A stretch of DNA of 64,000 nt from Alphaproteobacteria bacterium (GTDB lineage: Bacteria; Pseudomonadota; Alphaproteobacteria; Micavibrionales; Micavibrionaceae), in NCBI GenBank assembly GCA_021775955.1, contig JAJFGU010000022.1:62001-126000 (forward strand). Direction: 5' to 3'. A program made the position numbers and the translations under genes. Under the pieces are notes generated by a model. That model did no database searches. It worked only from the letters and a program-made list of their open reading frames with translations, and was not told where the DNA came from. Positions 30,406 through 39,677 of this stretch are shown piece by piece (positions within the stretch are counted from its first letter, which is position 1; every line of letters begins with the position of its first letter).

Positions 30406-31754
30406 AAATAGCCTTGCTGTCTTTTCTCGTTATTTTCTTTTTATACTCACCGGCTCAAGCCCGTGACAAAGTGCTGGATATACAGGAAATCACAAGCGAA
30501 GGCGGAATCAAGGCCTGGCTGGTCGAAGATCATTCCGTCCCGGTTATCTCTCTAAAATTTTCCTTTAAAGGCGCCGGTGCCGCTTTGGACCCCGAAGATA
30601 AACAGGGTTTGTCACGCATGGCATCAAACACGCTGGATGAGGGCGCCGGAGAGCTGGACAGCGAAACCTTTCAAAAAGAATTGCGCGACCTTTCCATCTC
30701 TTTAAACTTCGGTAGCGGCCGCGATAATTTCAGCGGCAATTTAAAGACCCTGACACGAAACAAAGCCCGCGCCTTTGAGCTGATGCATCTGGCGCTGACC
30801 GAGCCGCGCTTTGATGAAGAACCGGTGGGGCGCATGCGCGCATCCAATCAGGGGCGTATTCGCAGCTCCCTATCCGACCCGGAATGGATTGCGGTGCGCC
30901 TTCTTAATGACAAAGCCTTTCACGGCCACCCTTATGCCCTCAACAGCGGAGGCACGCTATCGAGCCTTGAAAAAATCACTACGGAGGACCTGAAAAACTT
31001 TACCAAAACCAGGCTCGGGAAAAACATTCTGTATGTCAGCGCCGCCGGTGATATAACCGCGGCCCAACTTTCTACCATCCTTGATTATATTTTTGGCGAC
31101 CTGCCCGAAGTGTCGCTGCAATCGCCTGCCGATCTGGAAACACAGAACCAGAGCAAGACTTTCCTGTATGAAAAAGACATTCCGCAAACCATCATTGAAA
31201 TGATCCAACCAGGAATTTCCCGTACCGACCCCGATTATCAAAGCGCGCAGGTGATGGATTTCATTCTTGGCGGCTCTGGCTTTGGATCGCGCCTGATGGA
31301 AGAGGTGCGCGAAAAGCGTGGACTAGCCTACGGGATTTATACGGGGTTTTACCTGTCCAGACATTTCAACGGCTATTCCGTATCGACCTCAACAGCCAAT
31401 AAGAACACAAAGGAATTGCTGGAAATCACAAAAGGCGAATGGAGCCGCATGTTGGGCACCCCAGCTACGCAAGCTGAACTGGAGAATGCAAAATCTTATC
31501 TTATTGGTGCCCTGCCCCTGTCGCTAACCTCCACAAATTCCATTTCAAGCCTGCTGCTCTCCCTTCAGGTTGACGGTCTTCCGGTGGACTATCTCGAACA
31601 ACGTGAGACAAAAATCAGGGCAACGAGCATCGAAGACATACAAAAAGTGGCCAAAAGAATTCTTGATCCGGAAAAGTTTGTCACCATTCTGGTCGGCAAG
31701 CCCGAAAATATAGACTCAGTAGAAATTGTGAAAACGATTCCCAATGTCGAATAA
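30402..31754 (+). CDS. M16 family protein (non-catalytic subunit)
   Basis: Partner of the preceding peptidase. It has a signal peptide (about 1-20, ends SPAQA) and the M16 fold over 450 residues, but where HxxEH should be the sequence reads GLSRMASNTLDEGAG, so it has no zinc site. The C-terminal half has the conserved EVREKRGLAYGIYTGF, which carries the Arg and Tyr that complete the partner's active site. It overlaps pgi by 11 bp. Confidence 0.93.
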   Translation: MKIALLSFLVIFFLYSPAQARDKVLDIQEITSEGGIKAWLVEDHSVPVISLKFSFKGAGAALDPEDKQGLSRMASNTLDEGAGELDSETFQKELRDLSISLNFGSGRDNFSGNLKTLTRNKARAFELMHLALTEPRFDEEPVGRMRASNQGRIRSSLSDPEWIAVRLLNDKAFHGHPYALNSGGTLSSLEKITTEDLKNFTKTRLGKNILYVSAAGDITAAQLSTILDYIFGDLPEVSLQSPADLETQNQSKTFLYEKDIPQTIIEMIQPGISRTDPDYQSAQVMDFILGGSGFGSRLMEEVREKRGLAYGIYTGFYLSRHFNGYSVSTSTANKNTKELLEITKGEWSRMLGTPATQAELENAKSYLIGALPLSLTSTNSISSLLLSLQVDGLPVDYLEQRETKIRATSIEDIQKVAKRILDPEKFVTILVGKPENIDSVEIVKTIPNVE

Positions 31755-33312
31755 TGATCCAGCACAAAGCCCGGAATGGAAGGCCCTGCACACCCATCAC
31801 AAGGATGTAAGCAGGCTACATATGCGCGATCTTTTCTCTGAAGATCCGGAACGTTTTGATGCATTTCACACTCGCCATGAAGGGCTGCTGTTTGATTATT
31901 CGAAACACTGTATTACAGAAGAAACCAAGGCCCTTCTTTTTGATCTTACCAAAGCCTGTGACATTGATGGCAAGCGCGAACAAATGTTTTCCGGCGCAAA
32001 AATTAACAGCACCGAAAACCGCGCAGCTCTGCATACGGCGCTTAGAAAGCCACAATCAGGCGCGTTGGAAGTTGATGGGCAAGATACCACAGCCCTTATC
32101 CATGACGCTTTGAAGCGGATAAAAGCCTTCAGCGATAAAATCAGAAACGGCGACACGATCACCGATATTGTTACCATCGGCATTGGCGGCTCGGTGACAG
32201 GACCGGAGATGGTGTGTGAAGCGCTCAAACCCTTTTCCAAACGCGATATTAACATCCATTTTGTTTCTAATATTGACGGCTCTCATATAGCTGAGACACT
32301 GCGAAACCTGAAGCCAAAAACCACGCTTTTTATTGTTGCGTCAAAAACCTTCACCACGCAGGAAACCATGACCAATGCCGAGATGGCAAAAAAGTGGCTT
32401 ACTGATTCACTGGGGGAGAACGCCGTAAACGAACATTTTGTAGCGATCACAGCCGACGACAAAAAAGCCAAAGCCTTCGGAATTGAGCCGGACCATATAT
32501 TTCCGCTCTGGGACTGGGTTGGCGGGCGTTATAGTTTATGGTCCTCCATTGGCCTGCCGATCTGTATCTCCATCGGCTTTGATAACTTTCGAAAGCTGCT
32601 GGATGGCGCCCATAGCATGGACAAGCATTTTCAGGAAGCGCCGCTGGAGCATAACATTCCCGTTATCATGGCTCTGCTCGGGATCTGGCATATTAATTTT
32701 TGCAGTTCTCATGCGCATGCCATCCTGCCCTATGATCAGTATCTAAGTCGACTGCCCGTCTATGTCCGCCAGCTTGATATGGAATCGAACGGCAAAAACA
32801 CAGACCGCGAAGGCCATAAAATAGATTACGCAACAAGCCCTGTCGTATTCGGCGAACCCGGCACCATCGGCCAGCACGCTTTTTATCAGATGCTACATCA
32901 GGGAAGCGAGATTATCCCTTGCGATTTCATTATCGCAGCCGAAACGCAAAACCCGATTGGCGATCATCATCAAAAACTTGTGGCCAATGCGATCGGCCAG
33001 TCTCAGGCGCTTATGCTGGGACAAAGCGACAACGAACCCCATAAGACCTTTGACGGCAACCGGCCAAGTTCCACCATCTTACTTGACCGGCTGGACCCTT
33101 ATCATCTGGGAATGTTACTAGCACTGTATGAGCATAAAATATTTGTTCAGGGCATTATCTGGAACCTCAACAGCTTCGATCAATGGGGCGTTGAACTGGG
33201 TAAGGCACTGGCGCAAAAGGTTTTATCTATTCTGAGCAAGGATAACGGAAAAGACCTGGATTCATCGACACGCGGCCTGATTGAATCTATAAAGGCACAT
33301 GAAAAGACGTAA
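31744..33312 (+). CDS. pgi: Glucose-6-phosphate isomerase
   Basis: Cytosolic enzyme interconverting glucose 6-phosphate and fructose 6-phosphate. Signatures: GAKINSTENRAALHTALR, TIGIGGSVTGPEMVCEAL, FVSNIDGSH, ASKTFTTQETM, WVGGRYSLWSSIGLP and QLDMESNGK; the catalytic Glu and His are in the last part of the active-site region (GTIGQHAFYQMLHQG). Lys in the C-terminal helix is seen near GVELGKALA. The length of 522 residues is slightly shorter than E. coli (549). Confidence 0.97.
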   Translation: MSNNDPAQSPEWKALHTHHKDVSRLHMRDLFSEDPERFDAFHTRHEGLLFDYSKHCITEETKALLFDLTKACDIDGKREQMFSGAKINSTENRAALHTALRKPQSGALEVDGQDTTALIHDALKRIKAFSDKIRNGDTITDIVTIGIGGSVTGPEMVCEALKPFSKRDINIHFVSNIDGSHIAETLRNLKPKTTLFIVASKTFTTQETMTNAEMAKKWLTDSLGENAVNEHFVAITADDKKAKAFGIEPDHIFPLWDWVGGRYSLWSSIGLPICISIGFDNFRKLLDGAHSMDKHFQEAPLEHNIPVIMALLGIWHINFCSSHAHAILPYDQYLSRLPVYVRQLDMESNGKNTDREGHKIDYATSPVVFGEPGTIGQHAFYQMLHQGSEIIPCDFIIAAETQNPIGDHHQKLVANAIGQSQALMLGQSDNEPHKTFDGNRPSSTILLDRLDPYHLGMLLALYEHKIFVQGIIWNLNSFDQWGVELGKALAQKVLSILSKDNGKDLDSSTRGLIESIKAHEKT

Positions 33313-33409
33313 AGTTTACAAAATATTAGAGGCTGACCGCGTAAACTTTGAGATATACAGATAGTACGCTTGGCGTTAGGAAAACGCTGAAAGGGCAAAG
33401 AAAAGGCGC

Positions 33410-34711
33410 ATGAGAGAGAATATCCCTGACCCCAATGAGCTCATCCCGCTCACTCAGATAGAGCTGGATGATATTATAGAGGCTCACAACATGTTTCTAC
33501 GTGGTCAGAACGGCGGTGCAAGGGCCGTCGTCCAGTATAAAAATCTTTCCAATCTTGATTTCAAAGAACAGGACGTATCGCAGGCTGACTTTACCGGCTC
33601 CGCCTTTTTAGAGTCCAATCTTTCCTACGCTAATTTTTCCGGCACAACCTTTTTTGCCTGTGACATGCGCAATGCCGATATGAAGGGTGGCAACTTTAGG
33701 CGCGCCGATTTCCGTGGCGCTTTTGTCGCCGGTGCAGACCTTAGCCAGGCCGATATGACCGACGCCGATATGCGCGAAGGCAAAATCATGAAGCGCGGCC
33801 AGCAAGGCGCTCTGGAAGACCGCAAGCGCTCCGGCGGCGATGGGGCCAAGACCGTCTTTACCGGAGCAAAGCTCTCAGAAACCAATATGAGCGGCGTTCA
33901 GGCAAAGTCCGCCGATTTTTCTGATGCCGATCTCAGCGGGACAATCCTGGAAGATTCCAATATGGAAGGCGTGAATTTCAAGGGCGCCAATCTGACCGAT
34001 GCCGATTTCACCGACGCCAATATGGCCCACACCGATTTATCCTCTTCGGTGATGGCCGGAACGATTATGGACGGTGCTGAAAAACAGAATATGAATATAA
34101 CCGGCTGCATCACCGAAAAGGATATGGGCGACAAGCTGGAAAATCTTGGCAAAACCCTGCCGGAGCTTCTCGAGGAACACACCTTATGGGTGTCCACCGC
34201 CGGGGCCAGAGGCCGCCAGCTTGATCTTAGCGGTTATGATTTGCGTGATATCCTCGACCTTAGAAAATTTCCTCTGACAGCGATTAAAGCCATCGAAGCC
34301 AATTTTCTTAATCAAAACCTGCAATCGGCTGAATTACAGGGCGGAACCTTTGATCGCTCCGATTTCCGTGATTGTAAAATGCTGGATGCAGATTTACGCG
34401 GCTCCAGTTTTAAATACGCACAATTCACCCGTGCCGACCTTAGTGACGCCCAGCTTTGTCCGTTGCAATTCGACAACCCGGACGGCAGCAAACGCCTGCA
34501 ACGCGTGGATTTAAGCGGTGCCAATCTTCGCTACGCCGTTTTAAGGGATGTCGATCTGCGCGATTGTATTTTGATGGGCGTTGATCTGACCAGCGCCATT
34601 CTCTCGGGCTGTGATCTGCGCCGTGCTGACCTGACCGGCGCAATCCTGACCGGCGCGATCTTCGACAATGTCCGCCTCGGCGATACGATTATCGATCTGG
34701 AGTCGCTTTAG
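33410..34711 (+). CDS. Pentapeptide-repeat protein
   Basis: A 433-residue protein made mainly of A(D/N)LxX-type pentapeptide repeats that would fold as a right-handed beta-helix. Two arrays are visible: about residues 45-230 and 285-430, separated by a linker (EKDMGDKLENLGKTLPELLEEH) and a non-repeat stretch. A short helical start (LIPLTQIELDDIIEAHNMFL) precedes the first array. No signal peptide, enzyme motif or membrane segment is seen. Related proteins are reported as gyrase-protecting or structural, but nothing here singles out a function. It is monocistronic. Confidence 0.85.
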   Translation: MRENIPDPNELIPLTQIELDDIIEAHNMFLRGQNGGARAVVQYKNLSNLDFKEQDVSQADFTGSAFLESNLSYANFSGTTFFACDMRNADMKGGNFRRADFRGAFVAGADLSQADMTDADMREGKIMKRGQQGALEDRKRSGGDGAKTVFTGAKLSETNMSGVQAKSADFSDADLSGTILEDSNMEGVNFKGANLTDADFTDANMAHTDLSSSVMAGTIMDGAEKQNMNITGCITEKDMGDKLENLGKTLPELLEEHTLWVSTAGARGRQLDLSGYDLRDILDLRKFPLTAIKAIEANFLNQNLQSAELQGGTFDRSDFRDCKMLDADLRGSSFKYAQFTRADLSDAQLCPLQFDNPDGSKRLQRVDLSGANLRYAVLRDVDLRDCILMGVDLTSAILSGCDLRRADLTGAILTGAIFDNVRLGDTIIDLESL

Positions 34712-34784
34712 TTATCCACCGCCACAGCCAAGAATTCCTCCCCTATAGCTGACTCTTGGGGCTGTCCGCGCTATTTTTGCTATT

Positions 34785-36578
34785 ATGCGTATACGTTATT
34801 TACCAGAGACTTTGATTAACCAGATCGCGGCAGGGGAAGTGATTGAGCGCCCGGCCGCCGCGGTGAAAGAGTTGGTTGAAAACGCCATTGATGCCGGGGC
34901 CTCAAAGATTGAGATTCATATCCGTGAGGGCGGCAAAACCGCAATTATCGTCAGTGATGACGGTTCGGGTATGAGCCGGGAGGAGCTCGCCGCCGCGCTC
35001 GATCGTCATGCCACTTCCAAACTTCCCGGTGATGATTTGCTGAATATCGCCCATCTCGGTTTCCGGGGGGAAGCTTTGGCCTCAATTGCCGCCGTGGCGC
35101 GGGTTAAAATCCAGACAAGAGAAAAAGAAGGCGATGCCTGGGAAATCACTGCAGAAGGCGGCAAAAAAGGCGAGCCATCCCCCTCTTCTCATCCCAAGGG
35201 CACACAAATCGAAGTGCGTGATTTGTTTTACGCCACCCCGGCGCGGCTGAAATTCATGAAGACAGAGCGCGCCGAATTTATGGCCGTTAAGGATATGGTG
35301 ACCCGCCTGGCCATGGCCTTCCCGGACATATCTTTCCAGCTCACCCATAACGATAAAGCCTCGATCAACCTCCCGGCGGCAAAAAACACGCAAGGACGGC
35401 TTGCCGCAATTCTGGGCCGTGAGTTCGGCGACAACTCTATGCAGATTGACGCCGCGCGGAAGAGCATTCAGCTTTCCGGTTATGCTGGGCTGCCAACGCT
35501 GCATCGCGGCACCATGCAATACCAATATCTGTTTGTGAACGGACGCCCCGTGAAAGACAGGCTGTTAAACGGCTGCGTCCGCGCTGCTTACGCCGATGTT
35601 TTGCACCGCGATCGGCATCCGATGGTGGCGCTGTTTCTGGACCTTCCCGCCACTGAAGTCGATGTCAATGTCCACCCGGCCAAAGCCGAAGTGCGTTTTC
35701 GCGATGCAGCGCTGGTGCGCAGCCTGATTATCAGTGCGCTCAAACATGCTTTGCATGAGGGCGGCTTTAAAGCCTCTTCGAGCGTTTCGACGCAGGCCCT
35801 ATCCTCTATGCGCCCGGCCAATGGCGGGCCTGCTCTACCGCTGCACAGAGGTGCGTCTCCGGCGGTTCCATCGCAATACGCCTATGGCAATCTGGCCGAG
35901 GCCACGCACCAGTCTTATGCCCCGCAAAACATGGCACAGATGGATATTACTCCATCAGCCAGAGCCGAAGAGATTCCACAAACACAAACAGAGCATTACC
36001 CGCTCGGTTCAGCGCGGGCGCAACTGCATGAAAATTATATTGTTGCCCAGACACAAGACGGGCTGGTGGTGGTGGACCAACATGCCGCCCATGAAAGACT
36101 AGTCTATGAGCGTTTCAAAGCACAAATGGCCGAAAACGGCGTTGAAAAACAGGGGCTGCTGACACCGGAAATTGTTGAACTGGAAGAAAGCCAGCAGCAA
36201 AACCTTCTTTCATTCCGCGATGAGCTGGCAAAGCTGGGCCTGGAAATCGAACCCTTCGGCAGCGGGGCGATCGCGGTTCAATCCATTCCCGCTCTCTTAA
36301 GTGACAAAGCGGATATTCAAAGACTCGTCCAGGATCTAGCCGATGAAATTCTTGACCAGGGCGAAACGCAAAAGCTGGAGGAAAGGCTGAACGAAATTCT
36401 CTCAACCATGGCCTGTCACGGCTCTGTACGCTCCGGGCGGCGCATGAACGCCGAGGAAATGAACGCCCTTTTGCGCCAGATGGAGGAAACCCCGCTATCG
36501 GGACAATGCAATCATGGACGACCAACCTATATCGAGCTAAAATTGAGTGACATTGAAAAACTGTTCGGAAGACGATGA
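34785..36578 (+). CDS. mutL: DNA mismatch repair protein MutL
   Basis: GHKL-ATPase that couples MutS mismatch recognition to strand removal. The N-terminal ATPase has INQIAAGEVIERPAAAVKEL, VENAIDAGA, VSDDGSGM and FRGEALASIAAVA. The C-terminal domain has the endonuclease motif DQHAAHERLVYE, and later ACHGSVRSGRRM and CNHGRPTYIEL, so this is probably a nicking MutL, consistent with a host lacking MutH. At 597 residues the linker (about 340-410, Pro/Gln-rich) is short. It overlaps the next gene by 4 bp. Confidence 0.97.
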   Translation: MRIRYLPETLINQIAAGEVIERPAAAVKELVENAIDAGASKIEIHIREGGKTAIIVSDDGSGMSREELAAALDRHATSKLPGDDLLNIAHLGFRGEALASIAAVARVKIQTREKEGDAWEITAEGGKKGEPSPSSHPKGTQIEVRDLFYATPARLKFMKTERAEFMAVKDMVTRLAMAFPDISFQLTHNDKASINLPAAKNTQGRLAAILGREFGDNSMQIDAARKSIQLSGYAGLPTLHRGTMQYQYLFVNGRPVKDRLLNGCVRAAYADVLHRDRHPMVALFLDLPATEVDVNVHPAKAEVRFRDAALVRSLIISALKHALHEGGFKASSSVSTQALSSMRPANGGPALPLHRGASPAVPSQYAYGNLAEATHQSYAPQNMAQMDITPSARAEEIPQTQTEHYPLGSARAQLHENYIVAQTQDGLVVVDQHAAHERLVYERFKAQMAENGVEKQGLLTPEIVELEESQQQNLLSFRDELAKLGLEIEPFGSGAIAVQSIPALLSDKADIQRLVQDLADEILDQGETQKLEERLNEILSTMACHGSVRSGRRMNAEEMNALLRQMEETPLSGQCNHGRPTYIELKLSDIEKLFGRR

Positions 36579-37117
36579 GCGAAACAAATAACCAAGAACA
36601 TAATAAAGTAACTCAGCTCTATGGCGCTTTTGGCGCATCGCTGGTTTTGATGCTGGTGCCTTCGGTCATGGTGGCACTTGCCGCCCTGCTGCTTTTTCTT
36701 GGCGTGTTAATCGCCGCCTATATTATTCGTAGCGGAGCCGAGAAAGGAAGCCTTTGCGAAAACCATGCTACCTTTATCATCCGCACCATCTGGATTGGCA
36801 GCTTCTTTTCCGCCATCACCCTGAGTATTGCCTGCACTTATATGGTAGAAAATATAGACAACAACCCCATGCTTGCCTGCGCAGAGTCTATTTTGGCCAA
36901 TGCCCAGACTCTGATGATGAGCAATGACTTCATGGCGCTGGCAAATCTCGTTTCCCCCTGCATGGATAATTTTCTAGCTGCTAATAATCAGGTGTTGATG
37001 ATTTCGATGGCGATCGCGGCACTTCCCATCCTGCTTTATTTTATTCTCCGCTTTTCCAGAGGCATTTCCCGCGCGCTGAAAGGCTACCGCGTTTCCAACC
37101 CGAAAAGCTGGCTTTAA
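36575..37117 (+). CDS. Integral membrane protein of unknown function
   Basis: A 180-residue protein with hydrophobic helices at about 18-51, 67-88 and 138-160 and a short polar start. The pattern (NHATFIIRTIWIGSFFSAIT) loosely resembles small DUF4870-type membrane proteins, but I cannot assign it firmly. It is co-translated with mutL (ATGA overlap) and converges on the AsmA-like gene with a 4-bp overlap. Confidence 0.75.
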   Translation: MSETNNQEHNKVTQLYGAFGASLVLMLVPSVMVALAALLLFLGVLIAAYIIRSGAEKGSLCENHATFIIRTIWIGSFFSAITLSIACTYMVENIDNNPMLACAESILANAQTLMMSNDFMALANLVSPCMDNFLAANNQVLMISMAIAALPILLYFILRFSRGISRALKGYRVSNPKSWL

Positions 37118-38190
37118 GGCACCGGGCCTTTACAAGGATATTGCTCTATCTGGCTCTCCGTCGGAAAAATCTGTGAAAGCCCGGTAAAAATCTCAGCGAT
37201 GTTATCGGATGTAATGTGCAGACAGCCATTATTGGTCACCAAATCCAGATCAATATCATGCCAGGCTTTTTGCTCTTCTTCCGACCGATCTAGCGCAAGT
37301 ATATTGATAAGCTTGTCATGAGCCGCCAATAATGCCTTGATATCTTCCACCCGGATAGTTTCAGCCTTTAGCTTGCCGGAAACATGAATAGGCCCTTCTC
37401 CGCCGCCTCCAAACACAAGATCGGGCTCTATAGCACTCAACGCACCGATTGTAATTTTTCCCTCGGCCTTTATCTTCTTCTTTCCCCTGCCGGAAAAATT
37501 AAGGTGGCCGGTTATAACGTCCTCAGGCACCGCAATCCTTAAATCCTGCAGTTTTATACGACCCGGATTGCCATGTAACACGCCCTGCGCACTAAAATCA
37601 CCGACCGACACATCAAAACCACGTTCCGGCGCAAAGCCAAATTCACGCCCCTGCTTTTCCATGTTGATCTGGAAGGAAATACTGTGATCCCCGAGCGCAC
37701 CGCTACCGCGCAAAAGCGCGCCGTCCGGGCTCTCATATTCATCCTCCGTTTCAAGAATACCGACATGTTCCAGATAAAGGGGTTGAGGGTTTAAAGTACC
37801 CGCCAGCGCATGGAATTCCTCAATATCAAGAACCCTTAATTTACCGCTGCTAAATGTCACAGCCCAAAAGCTCATAGCGGCGCGCGCGCTGCCCACCGAT
37901 ATAAGCCGGTCGGGGACTTCGGCATTGGGACGCATCTGTACGTCCTCAATATCAATGCCAATCGTGGGGAAAAAGGACATATGATTTAATGTCGAAATCT
38001 TCACCTGATAGCCGGTTGAACCTGCCAGAAATTCCTCAATTGCCCCTTTGAGCGTATCGCTGTTCCCGCCCATATTGGCCATCACGGTAAAAATGACCAA
38101 AAGGAAAGCCGCCACAAAGAAAACCGTCTTGAAAATGGTCATGAACCAATTTCGTTTTTCTTTTACCGGCTCTTCGGGCTCTTCACTCAT
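37114..38190 (-). CDS. AsmA-like protein
   Basis: A 358-residue protein with one membrane anchor (about residues 17-40) and a periplasmic part with AsmA-type features: GYQVKISTLNHMSFFPTIGIDIEDVQM near the start and repeated beta-rich segments later (GHLNFSGRGKKKIKAEGKITIG). AsmA-like proteins are linked to lipid transport and outer-membrane biogenesis. It is short compared with AsmA (over 600 residues), so it may be a truncated member or one of a smaller subfamily. ATG at 38,190. Confidence 0.7.
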   Translation of the reverse strand: MSEEPEEPVKEKRNWFMTIFKTVFFVAAFLLVIFTVMANMGGNSDTLKGAIEEFLAGSTGYQVKISTLNHMSFFPTIGIDIEDVQMRPNAEVPDRLISVGSARAAMSFWAVTFSSGKLRVLDIEEFHALAGTLNPQPLYLEHVGILETEDEYESPDGALLRGSGALGDHSISFQINMEKQGREFGFAPERGFDVSVGDFSAQGVLHGNPGRIKLQDLRIAVPEDVITGHLNFSGRGKKKIKAEGKITIGALSAIEPDLVFGGGGEGPIHVSGKLKAETIRVEDIKALLAAHDKLINILALDRSEEEQKAWHDIDLDLVTNNGCLHITSDNIAEIFTGLSQIFPTESQIEQYPCKGPVP

Positions 38191-38241
38191 CGCGTCTCTT
38201 TCCTTGCCTAGGGCCTGATTATAAAGGGCAGGCTTTCCTTA

Positions 38242-39252
38242 TCAAGTCGGGATATCAGCAAACGGGTCTTCTTTATGAGAACTTTCAAAGCCCAGGGATT
38301 TCCAGCTTTTCTTAAGCTCCGGCGGCATCGGCGCAGCAATATCCAATATGCCTTTTTTAAGCGGATGGGGGCAGATGATGCGGGCAGCATGGAGATGCAC
38401 ACGCTTTTTGGTTTCCAATCCTTCAATCATAGCCTCCTGCCCGCCATATTTCCCATCGCCCAGTATAGGACACTCAAGCACAAGAGCAGCATGCGCCCTG
38501 ATCTGATGGGTACGCCCGGTGCGCGGCCAGAAGGCAACAAAAGCCGCCTTGCCCAGAGCACGCTCCAACACCTTGTATTCAGTAACCGCTTTCTTGCCTT
38601 CCTTTTCATCAATGCACATCTTCTCTTTGCCAACACCACCTGCTTTGGCGAGCGGCGCAGTAACAGCGCCCTCTCGTGGATCCGGCACACCCGCGGTAAT
38701 GGCAAAATATATTTTCTTAATATTACGGCCTTTAAAAATATCCCCCATCTCTCTGGCCGCATTTGCACTGCGGGCCAGAAGAAGCACACCACTGGTATCC
38801 TTATCCAACCGGTGCACAAGGCGCGGACGCACACCCTTTTTATCTGCAAGACCGTCCAGCAGGCCATCGACATGGCGTTTCATGTTGGTGCCGCCCTGCG
38901 TCGCCAGCCCTGGCGGTTTATTAAGAGCAATAACATCGGCATCTTCAAAAATTACCAGAGATTTTATGTAGTCGACATCTTGTTTAGAAAGCTCGGGTTT
39001 GTCTTTGGGCTTATCTTTTCTGGCTTCCTGCTTATGTCCTGTGCCTTCTGCAACCGGGGGAATGCGTATATCCTGGCCTGCGACAAGGCGGGTATCGGGC
39101 TTGGCTTTCTTATCGTCTACACGCACCGCGCCTTTGCGCATCAGTTTTTGCGCCAGCACATAAGGAATTTCAGGCACATGTTTTTTTAGCCAGCGATCAA
39201 GGCGCTGGCCGTTATCATCTTCAGATACTTCTATATGACGAACATCGCTCAT
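38242..39252 (-). CDS. Pseudouridine synthase, RluC/RluD type
   Basis: Cytosolic enzyme converting uridines in 23S rRNA to pseudouridine. The S4 RNA-binding domain is at the N-terminus (QRLDRWLKKHVPEIPYVLAQKLMRKGAVRVDDKKAKPD, split), then the catalytic motif RLVHRLDKDTSGVLLLAR, with Asp in HRLDKDTSG. PRTGRTHQIRAHAA and the C-terminal LHAARIICPHP are typical. At 336 residues it fits RluC. It overlaps crcB by 4 bp. Confidence 0.94.
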   Translation of the reverse strand: MSDVRHIEVSEDDNGQRLDRWLKKHVPEIPYVLAQKLMRKGAVRVDDKKAKPDTRLVAGQDIRIPPVAEGTGHKQEARKDKPKDKPELSKQDVDYIKSLVIFEDADVIALNKPPGLATQGGTNMKRHVDGLLDGLADKKGVRPRLVHRLDKDTSGVLLLARSANAAREMGDIFKGRNIKKIYFAITAGVPDPREGAVTAPLAKAGGVGKEKMCIDEKEGKKAVTEYKVLERALGKAAFVAFWPRTGRTHQIRAHAALVLECPILGDGKYGGQEAMIEGLETKKRVHLHAARIICPHPLKKGILDIAAPMPPELKKSWKSLGFESSHKEDPFADIPT

Positions 39253-39632
39253 GAAACAAAACTACGCACAATGAGCAGAGCCGCAAACAGGGCTGCAACA
39301 GACAAAACAACCGAAGCCAGCACATAACCGCTCGTGGCCAGCAACGCGCCGCGCTCCCAGAGCACCGACACATCAAGAGAAAAGGCTGAAAAGGTGGTAA
39401 AGGCCCCAAGCAAACCTGTCACAAGGAATAATTTTATCTCCTGCGGCGGCTGCCAGAAATGGGCAAAAACGGCAATCAGCAGGCCCATGACAAACGACCC
39501 AAGAATATTGACGGTGAGCGTAGCCCAAGGGAAATCTGTGCCCCATAGGTGGGTACTCATGACATTTACGCCATGACGTAAAACCGCCCCAATCGCCCCG
39601 CCGGCTGCTACTGCGCCTATTGTGCTAATCAT
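39249..39632 (-). CDS. crcB: Fluoride ion channel FluC/CrcB
   Basis: Small four-helix membrane protein that exports fluoride as a dual-topology dimer. The 127-residue sequence has the family motifs GGAIGAVLRHGVN, TLTVNILGSFVMGLL and TGLLGAFTTFSAFS (with the conserved Phe and the Na+-binding region). No fluoride riboswitch is seen in the 45-bp gap upstream. Confidence 0.94.
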   Translation of the reverse strand: MISTIGAVAAGGAIGAVLRHGVNVMSTHLWGTDFPWATLTVNILGSFVMGLLIAVFAHFWQPPQEIKLFLVTGLLGAFTTFSAFSLDVSVLWERGALLATSGYVLASVVLSVAALFAALLIVRSFVS

Positions 39633-39677
39633 CTTTTCCTCTTATAAGGCTCTGAACGTCTTAACAACTCTGAGCAC

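Noticed and set aside
34712-34784. Hairpin ACAGCC...GGCTGT after the pentapeptide-repeat gene as a terminator
   Set aside because: The arms are separated by a long interior loop and the T run is weak; not clear enough to annotate.
38275-39189. Long plus-strand open frame (304 codons) opposite the pseudouridine synthase
   Set aside because: The minus-strand frame has clear S4 and RluC motifs; the plus-strand translation has no recognisable domain and no ribosome-binding site.
39633-39677. Possible fluoride riboswitch before crcB
   Set aside because: The 45-bp gap is too short and has no recognisable fluoride-aptamer core.
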